Part shown: positions 56,401-64,000 of the stretch, one piece after another
How positions within the stretch are numbered: the stretch's first letter is position 1
Layout: each line of letters starts with the position of its first letter
Origin: Nymphaea colorata
Taxonomy: Eukaryota; Streptophyta; Magnoliopsida; Nymphaeales; Nymphaeaceae
Direction: 5' to 3'
DNA: 64,000 bases
Assembly: GCF_008831285.2 (NCBI RefSeq)
Contig: NC_045140.1
Span: 18,784,370 to 18,848,369, forward strand
The notes under the pieces: generated by a model
What the model was told of the DNA's origin: nothing
What the model saw: only the letters and a program-made list of their open reading frames with translations
Database searches by the model: none
Translations under genes and position numbers: made by a program

Positions 56401-59107
56401 TATAGTATAACTTATTTTTAAACGTGGCCTTAAATGGTAAAACCTAAATAAATCAGAAATTAAACCCTATTTAGAAAAGATTTCCATCTCGCTAGAGTTT
56501 TTGAGAGGGTTTATAAATATCAGTTTAGGTGAGAAGCAGGCTACCCGTCGACTAACTGTTTGCAGTTTGGAACAGTAGTGCTCACAGAAAATGAACTAAT
56601 CACCGATGCACCAGTCCGACCAGCTATGCAGCAGCCATTCCATTTGATTTGCACCATCGAAACAAGGCTGACTTTTATCCTTATGTCTCCATTTATGATC
56701 ATATTGCATACAAGATGCGAGCTCACCAATATTCAAATAACAGGGGCCTAGGAATCCTTGGGTTTCCTTCCAAAATCCTAATCTGCCGGTTGATTTTGCT
56801 TGGTCAAGCCAAAATCTTACCGAAGTCAAAGGCCAGGTCCTGGTTAAGGTAAGGTCAATCAGGACAGCTAGGTGCCGTCTTGGACGACCCTTTTTGCATT
56901 CGGCGTTGACTGAAGGCCTTGGTCCGAACAGATGGATGGGTCAGGGACCAACAGCACCATGTCGGCGTTGTTTCCCCAAAGCCGGCAAAACAGTTGCCAA
57001 TTTGTTCATGAGACGAGTTTTTGCTAGTATACGTAGAGAAATCCAGCTTTGCTTGGTAAACTTCAGGGAAGTTTTCATCATGAGAGAGAGAGAGAGAACC
57101 TTTTTTTTTTTACACGGTTTTGCCTGTTTTTTTTACTTGTAACTTTGTATATCATGATCTTAAAGACGCATAAATTATATTTTTGTCGGTAAAATTTGTT
57201 CAAATTTAAAGCACAATTCAAAAATAACGAACACAGGTATCTCTTTTAAGGGAAAAGAACCTTAAGTGCCCATATTTTCTAGAATATAAAACGTTTGGAA
57301 GCTATAGGGAGAGAGAGAGAGAGAGAAAAAGAAGAAGAAGAAGAAGACGAACAGATATATTATAAAAAAGAAAAAACATATGCTGTTCTGATCATGTTCA
57401 CATTAACCAACCAGATCTATTCAAAATAAAAGGTCTTTTTAGGCAAAGAGGGGATGTCATATTTTTGGATATTATGTCAGTCTACAAGATTTGCTGATAA
57501 AATCATATAAAATAATGCTGATATTCTTGACTACTGTCTGGAGTCAAAACTGCCTAGATCAGGGAGACGAGGCTCTTGAGGATAAACTAAAATTGACAGA
57601 ACAGAGGAGAAAGGAAGAGGAAAAGAGGTAAAACGGGAGGAGGGCGGAGAAAAAGGCGTCGACGTCTCTCTGACTCACTGTGGTCTCTCAATTTCTAAAA
57701 GACTCGAAAGATTTTGCAGATCTTCCACGCCTGACTTTTCTGTACGTTCTCTTCTTTTTCATTAAATGAGAAGACGCAACGGTTGGCAGAACGACGAAGG
57801 GTAACGAATTTATAGACGCAGCGGACGTTTTCATTCCTCCGTCTTCTTGGTCCTTATCCATTCTCATCCATTTATGCCTTCACTCTTATTATTCAATCCA
57901 TAATCTTTATTTTCTTCCCGACACACCTGCGGAAAAAATATATGATCAGAACAAAGAACAGGATACCCTTGCTGAACAACTTGGATTTTTTGAAGTGCTT
58001 CCTTGTGAATCTGATTGTACCAACGTAGAATACAGTTGTATAACCATTGTGGTTTTTGGGCATATAAACAAGATCTTTTTAAAGATCAGGGGATAACTTA
58101 TGATCTGTTCATTAAAGAGAACACGATTTTCATGCCGACGCCTGAAGTTTCTGCGAAGTTGCAGCAGATAATAACTTTGTTCAAGAACATGACGTTCTTG
58201 AGGAGACCACACGCAATAGTCATCTTGGAGGAGTTGGATGATGGATGTGGAGTCTGTGCCAACTTGATTTCGGTACATGATTGAATCAGAAAACCAGTCT
58301 AGGTTAGATGATCGTGCAAGGCCGGTTGCGCAGGTAAGTGGATGCCATCTGGCCTGAAGCAACAAAGGACACGTGAACGTGATCAGCAAGGGCGGCAAGA
58401 ACGGTTGGCTGGACGGGGTGGATGTCACCATTAGTTCCTCAACAACCATATCTGTGTTTCAATCTGGTTCGGTCCCACCGGGTACTTGGGTGGGAAGAAG
58501 GACCCCAAGTCATCGAATTGCCTCACACACAGGGAAATAATAATAATCGATCCTATCGGAAAAGATTGACTAGGAGCATTAATGCCCTGTGTGGGACCAA
58601 CCATTTGCCTACAAAGCCAGCAACTTACAGGAACCTTGGCCACATCTGTAAACTTGAGGTGTATCCAAACTGAACAACAAGGGGAGAGAGAGAGAGAGAG
58701 AGCTAAATTTTATATATTTTTGAAAAATAAAAGTCTATACAAATCAATGAAGCCATAAAAAACTATGAAACGATAATCACAACTTGTAAACTTTGGCAAT
58801 CAAACACTATTGTGCTAACTTCTTTTCTTTTCATCTAAATTTTCCTTCACCATCCCTTGTTGACATCCAAACCCCCAAGTAAACAATCATCGGTTTCCTT
58901 TCACCAGGGAAACACCCAAAATGGAGCTATCAAAACTTGGGCTCCTCCACCATGTCAAACCTTGGCAAATGGAACAGCCCCACCAGATGTATGTTTAAAT
59001 TTTGTAGGTTAGCCCCTTCATGTATTCCAAAATGGAGCTAACAAACGCTATCATCCCCGAATACGCTGTCAGTTCTATTATGTATACCAGTGCTGCTGGA
59101 CCTGGCA
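53481..59107. other. AT-rich intergenic region between RDR2 and TPS
   Basis: The two genes converge on this region. The first part is the RDR2 3' UTR and the last part (roughly 58700-59107) the 3' UTR of the minus-strand TPS gene. In between I find no recognised gene. Open frames at 54249-54539 (+), 55753-56040 (+) and 57946-58449 (-, 167 codons) have no domain I can identify. GA runs lie at about 57082-57095, 57310-57326 and 58682-58702, with a GAA run near 57331-57347. Confidence 0.4.
58682..58702. repeat. (GA)n microsatellite
   Basis: About 21 bases of GA close to the predicted 3' end of the TPS transcript unit. Confidence 0.9.
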
Positions 59108-61934
59108 TCAAGCAGCGCTCTCAAATGAAACCTGAAGGGATGGCCGTTTTGGTGATTGCGCCGATGCAGCAGCAAGACCATGGAGCAGTTTTATGACCTG
59201 TACCGTATCATCGAGATAGTATTTTGCTTTGCTTGGCTTCTGACCAACTGTACACGCAAAAAGGTCTCTTGCTGTGGGAACAGCAGATGCAATGCTCTCA
59301 AACATGTCTTCATCCGATCGATCATCCCCAATGCACATCACAAAGTCTGGCGTTTCCCCACTGTTCGACATTGTGGAAAGAATAAGCTCGGTGACAAGGC
59401 CTTTGCTTACACCCTGCAACCATGAGAAACTAAGATTTCAGACCAAGGGTATACAAGATAAAGACCACCATTCAGCACCAGATGATCGGTTCGTGGGCTG
59501 ATCATATAGGCAGAATATTTTTTGGAGTTAGAAGGTAGTAATTACCTGTGGCTTCACTTCAACAATGAACTGGCCTCTTTTAACCATCACAGGTTCGTTT
59601 GCAAGAACACTTTCAAGATGGTCTAGCAATTCCTTGGCTTGGCAAGAACCAAAATCAGGATCAGCATCTTGGTGGTGCCAAACCAACGCACTCTCCTTAA
59701 TTTCCATTGAAGAGCCGTCCGTTGCCTCTGTGTACACCCTCATTACAGGTTCAGCAATTTGTTTCCAATCAAAATCAGCAGCTATAGAAGGCGATTCCCA
59801 CTCCCAATCTTTGTGCCATCTGCTCAAGACAAAAAGGACAACAAAAATTATTTACCAATTTTTTAAGACGATTGTTTATGAGGTAGAAATCTCCATTAGA
59901 CAAACTGAAACAAAAAAAAGTGAAGCTGATTAGTGATTACCTGACAAAGTATCCATGCTCTGCAGCAATGCCCAAAGAAGCACAAGGAGAGAACCAATCA
60001 CCCAAAGAATCGCGCCCTCTTCCACTTACAATGAACACAGTATTGCTAGGATCATTGCACAAGCTATTAAGAAGTGATATTACTTCAGCACTCGGGGTTT
60101 TATTGATGGAAGTATGAGGCATCATAGTGCCATCGTAATCCAAAAATATGGCCCTTCTACTGGTTCGTCTGTATGCAGAAACAATGTGATCAACGGAGAG
60201 CTTCCTGAAATTGGGACTCAGCGCGACAATTCTAAAGCCTAAACCGAAGCCAATCCCCCAGCACCTCTTAGTGAAGTGATCTCTGCATGCTCTTTCCAAG
60301 TCCTGATCAAAGCTACGGGCCCAATAAGCCACATTATGCGAGCTGACGTATCTGTAGTGCTTGTCATGTCGCAAATGTTTCTCAGTATCACCCATAGATA
60401 TGGCTGTCTTCACGGCATCAGCAACAGCATCAATATTCCACGGGTTCACCCGGATTGCTCCGCTCAGAGATGGTGAGCAACCAATGAATTCAGAAACAAC
60501 AAGCATGCTCTCCTTTCTGGTCCCAGGAGGAATACCCATGGCTCTGTCCAACTCTGCTGTGCCCTGCCTGCAGACAACATATGTGTATGGAACCAAATTC
60601 ATCCCGTCCCTCACTGCATTCACCACACAACACTCTGCAACAACAAAGAAAGCGATCTTTTCATAGAGTGGTATGGACTTATCAATCAATACCACAGGCT
60701 CATAACCAGGATAGCCGTACTTCTCATTGACCCTCTCTGCAATCAAACTTGTTTCATTCTTTGCTTCATAAACATCTTTCCCTGAGCTCCTGGCAGGGTT
60801 GGCAATCTGAACCAGGACTAATTTCCCTCTGAGGTCAGAATGTTGCTCCAGCAATTGTTCCATTGCCAGTAGCTTCAAACTAATGCCTTTGAAGATATCC
60901 ATGTCATCTACGCCCAGAATCAAAGTCTTTCCTTTAAACTGCTCCTGAATCTCTTTGATTTTGGAAGATGTCTCAGGAAGGTCAAGTAAAGACTCAAGCT
61001 GGCCCATGTGGACTCCCACAGGGAGAATTTTAATGCTCACCGTGCGACCATAGTACTCCAGACCAATGTAGCCTCGTTTAGATTCATAATCGAGGCCCAG
61101 CATTCTACTGCAACAGGACAGGAAATGCCGAGCATAGTCGAATGTGTGGAATCCAATCAGGTCTGAGTTCAGCAATGACCTCAAAATTTCATCACGAACA
61201 GGCAGTGTCCTGTAAATCTCTGATGATGGAAACGGACTGTGAAGGAAAAAGCCCAGCTTCACTCTATGAAAACGTTTCCTCAAAAAGGTAGGGAGAATCA
61301 TGAGATGATAATCATGAACCCAAACATAGTCTTCGTCAGGATTAATCACCTCTACAACCTTGTCGGCAAACTTCTTATTAGCAGACACATAAGCTTGCCA
61401 GTGAGACCGATCAAAGCGTTCGCCATGGTCTGGACATAATGGTAGCATATAATGGAAAAGAGGCCACAGCTGCTGCTTGCAAAAGCCATGGTAAAACTTT
61501 GTCTCAAGGTCCGATGGCAGGAATGTTGGGACGCATTTGAAATTATCCAGAAGCCTTTGGCCAATCTCATCCTGCTCGCTTGGATCTATGTCAGCCTTGA
61601 GGCAGCCAATATAAATAACCTCAACATCGGAGGGGAAACCATCCTTCAGTTGAAGAAGAATTGAATCCTCATCCCAACTGAAGTTCCATGTTCTACTGGA
61701 TTCATCAAACTGCGCATGCAGAGGAAGTTGATTAGCTACGATGATTTTCCTTTCCGGACAAGGAGAAGACAGGGCCTCCAATGCCCCATTATTCCGATCA
61801 TCAACATCATCAAAGTCTGATATAATCCCTGGGACTGTCATCACACGAGGAAGAGGACGTGGCACTGGCTGGGGATAATTTAATAGATCCCCAGTAACCA
61901 AACCTAAAAGATTCGTACACGATTGTGAAACCAT
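59108..61934 (-). CDS. TPS: Class II trehalose-6-phosphate synthase/phosphatase-like protein (TPS8-10 clade), three coding exons
   Basis: Coding exons on the minus strand are 61934-59941, 59819-59546 and 59413-59108. Introns are GT-AG and the frame closes (an Arg codon is split at the first junction, giving GYFVR|WHKDW), for 857 residues. The N-terminal glycosyltransferase-20 domain (about 60-545) contains FDRSHWQAYV, VWVHDYHLMILP, GFFLHSPFPSSEIYRTLP and AVRDGMNLVPY. The C-terminal HAD phosphatase-like domain keeps DYDGT (599-603) and GDDRSDED (785-792). The ending VSFESA and the start motif MVSQSCTNLLGLVTGDLLNYPQ fit the TPS8/9/10 group. An ATG three codons upstream (61943) is also in frame; I use the second because class II proteins begin MVS/MAS. 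Class II TPS proteins generally lack measurable synthase activity and act as sugar-signalling regulators, partly through SnRK1; that is family knowledge. The retained DxDGT does not by itself prove phosphatase activity. Confidence 0.94.
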
Positions 61935-63420
61935 GACGCTCATGCAGCTAAAAATGCAAACTTTTTAGTATGTGCTGAGAAGTAAGCGGTTTTCCCACTG
62001 AGAGCCACCGCGTCCAGTAATTGTTCAAACAATAAGCCACCCTCCGTTTGTGTCAGTTTGTGTCACTGAAAATATGCAGGAAGATCTGCCACTGCACAAG
62101 AGAGAAGACAACTAGTTAAGACCCTGAACAAGCTATCATTTCAAGTTCAGATATATAGTATCGCATATGTAGCCCAACAATGGCAGAAATGTAAGCATAC
62201 GAGAAGGCAGTAGGCCGAACACTCTAAACAGGAGAAACCTTCTTCCTTCCTGCAGGATGATGACACTACCAGGTTTGGCGTAACATGTTCGTTTTCAAAA
62301 AGATGACACAGGATATCAACAATGTAATCAATGGGTACATGAATCAAGAAGGTAAACCCCTCCAGTGTAACAGATGTTAGTAACACAAATACCACACCCT
62401 GTTTCAACAAACAAAATGCATGTAACTAATGATGATAAAAAGGAAGACTAGTGCGAAATTATGATTACTCGACATCATATCTGAACTCAAAAAATGTGAC
62501 ATCCATTCAAGCACCTAAACCGGAGATCAAGTTGCAGACAGTACTGCTGCTCAATAAGATGCATGGAGGATTTTCTTGAAGAATGACCTTTTTTTTTCCA
62601 ATTAGTCATCCAAAGGCAAGCATCCTAATAATGCAGAAAAAAGAACAAAAGGGATTCCTTTAGACGACCAAAAAACGTTCTCCACAAAACTTTAATATAA
62701 AAAACAATTTCAAACCGATCAATTCTTGCACCGCACATGGTAAAACCGACATCTCATAATGTATCATCAGGTTTCAGCATAACGGGCAACAAATCAACTA
62801 AAATTTCAAAAAAATAACCCAAGTTTCCATCCGGCAATGACAAGCCAGAAACCACGCCACCGAAACGCGCCGCTCCACAAGAACAGAAAGCCCAAGAAAT
62901 CACAATTTTGGCCATATAACACCACCACAGCCATCAGGAAAGACGGCCGAAATGATCAACAAGACTCCCGAAGATTATCAATTTTCAACAATAGAACCGG
63001 TTAACATCAGCCCAGGAAAAAAGACAATATTTTATTCTTTTTCCGCACAAAACACCCCAATCAAATTCCCCCATCAAAACTCAAAACGCCAGCGGAGACC
63101 ACGAAGAAGAAAGGAAGAAAGAAAACGCACCGAACACGAAACAAAACTAGTCCCCCAACAGCCGCCCGGAAATTTCAACCCCGCCGAATTCCCCGTGAAG
63201 TTTCTCCCTTAGAATCACGAGAAATCGACTTCCGTCTGCAACAGATTCTCGCCTCCACCGTAATAGAAACCAAGCGCCCCGCGAGAGAGAGGGAGAGAGA
63301 GTCGCCGGCCCGAAGCAGGTCGCCGGAGAAATTGTAAAGAAGAGAGAGAGAGAGAGAGCAATGACGAATAAACCGTGGACTGGATTTTATCAACGGATCA
63401 CCGAGTGATTTCAGACACGT
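61935..63420 (-). promoter_or_regulatory. TPS: TPS 5' leader with a probable leader intron
   Basis: Upstream of the TPS start is a leader exon (61935-62091) preceded by a good acceptor with a pyrimidine tract (tcttctctcttgtgcag). Farther up, a CT-rich block at about 63280-63360 in the sense of the gene looks like the first, non-coding leader exon. An intron of roughly 1 kb would join them; I could not fix the donor with confidence (a candidate GTGCGT is near 63128). No ATG is seen in the leader exon 61935-62091, so no upstream open frame precedes the start there. Class II TPS genes often have a leader intron. Confidence 0.5.
63338..63358. repeat. GA/CT microsatellite in the TPS leader
   Basis: A GA run on the + strand, CT in the sense of the TPS gene, within the probable first leader exon. 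Confidence 0.85.
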
Positions 63421-64000
63421 CGTCTCTCATTCTCTCCGTGTACTTAACCATGGTTCTCTCTGACTTAACCATGGTCGACGAATTACCTTAACCTTGGGGT
63501 TTACGTGTGTTCAACGACCGCTTCACCCTCCCATTTTTTGAGAGGAACAGCCCCTCCTTATCCCCTCAATTACCATAAACGCCACTCCCGAATCCTAACC
63601 TGCTCGTCTCGGTAGTCAGTTTGATCATCCACCCCATGTCAACAATCAACGTATCAGCCTTCGTCTCGGATAACTTGCTACCTCCATAAACTTTTCTAAA
63701 TTCAACAAAGAAGGAGCTTATTTGATTTCGGTTTTTTTTTTATGCCCCGGCAACAAAACCAAATTCTTGAAGGTTTTCTTGAACCTGAATACTCGAGTTC
63801 AACTCAACTCATAGTAAGTGCGTGCAGCATGCAGCCGGAGACCGGCACTAAGCTCATTTAGAGGCCAAACCAAGAAAGAGCCAGGGGTAAGACCCTACAG
63901 GATGACAAAAAACATGGTTGCATTACTAATACCGATTCCGATTCGTTGGAAGAACCGGGTCGTCAAGAAAGCAGAGCAGTGGCGTTTCTGCAAATTGGAA
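63421..64000. other. Intergenic DNA, presumed TPS promoter
   Basis: No gene is recognised. The word acttaaccatggt occurs twice at about 63442 and 63463. There is a T run near 63731. The region probably contains the TPS promoter, but I see no TATA box I would trust. Confidence 0.4.

Noticed and set aside
1-64000. CRISPR arrays, bacterial operons, tRNA genes
   Set aside because: No regularly spaced direct repeats, no bacterial gene organisation and no tRNA-like box pair was seen on reading. The window is plant nuclear DNA.

Overview
This window is nuclear DNA from a flowering plant. The evidence is spliced genes with GT-AG introns, large pentatricopeptide-repeat (PPR) genes, an ATL-type RING-H2 ligase, an RNA-directed DNA methylation polymerase (RDR2), a class II trehalose-phosphate synthase, LINE and LTR retrotransposon debris, and a short decayed piece of plastid 16S rRNA. 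I cannot name the species. Gene density is low: seven supported protein-coding genes in 64 kb, separated by AT-rich DNA with many GA/CT and TA microsatellites.

Layout: 1082-2518 (+) is a VFB-type F-box/leucine-rich-repeat gene. 6541-8862 (-) is an intronless PLS-class PPR gene that stops inside or just after its E domain. From 9 to 31 kb there is a long gene-poor stretch whose only convincing gene is a 90-residue non-DNA-binding helix-loop-helix gene at 18156-18428 (-). That stretch also holds a LINE remnant with a nested LTR-like insertion (27.3-29.1 kb), two short DNA-transposon-like elements (29.3-29.7 and 30.1-30.4 kb) and the plastid 16S rRNA fragment (30.45-30.57 kb). 31545-33785 (+) is a second PLS-class PPR gene. 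36.8-37.3 kb carries a broken LINE reverse transcriptase. 41063-42115 (+) is an intronless ATL46/47-like ubiquitin ligase gene. 44590-53480 (+) is a complete four-exon RDR2 gene (1116 residues predicted). 59108-61934 (-) is a three-coding-exon class II TPS gene of the TPS8-10 clade (857 residues predicted), with a probable 5'-leader intron reaching to about 63.4 kb.

The genes do not form a pathway or cluster; they are ordinary, independently regulated plant genes. Two are involved in ubiquitin ligation (the F-box protein in SCF complexes, ATL as a RING E3), two in organelle RNA processing (PPR), one in 24-nt siRNA production (RDR2), one in sugar signalling (TPS) and one in transcriptional modulation (HLH). 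I looked for an undescribed system and did not find one I could defend. The best leads are a near-perfect 29-bp foldback at 19.58-19.69 kb, the nested retroelement, the plastid rRNA fragment, the truncated PPR gene and a few local duplications, one of them inside RDR2 intron 3.
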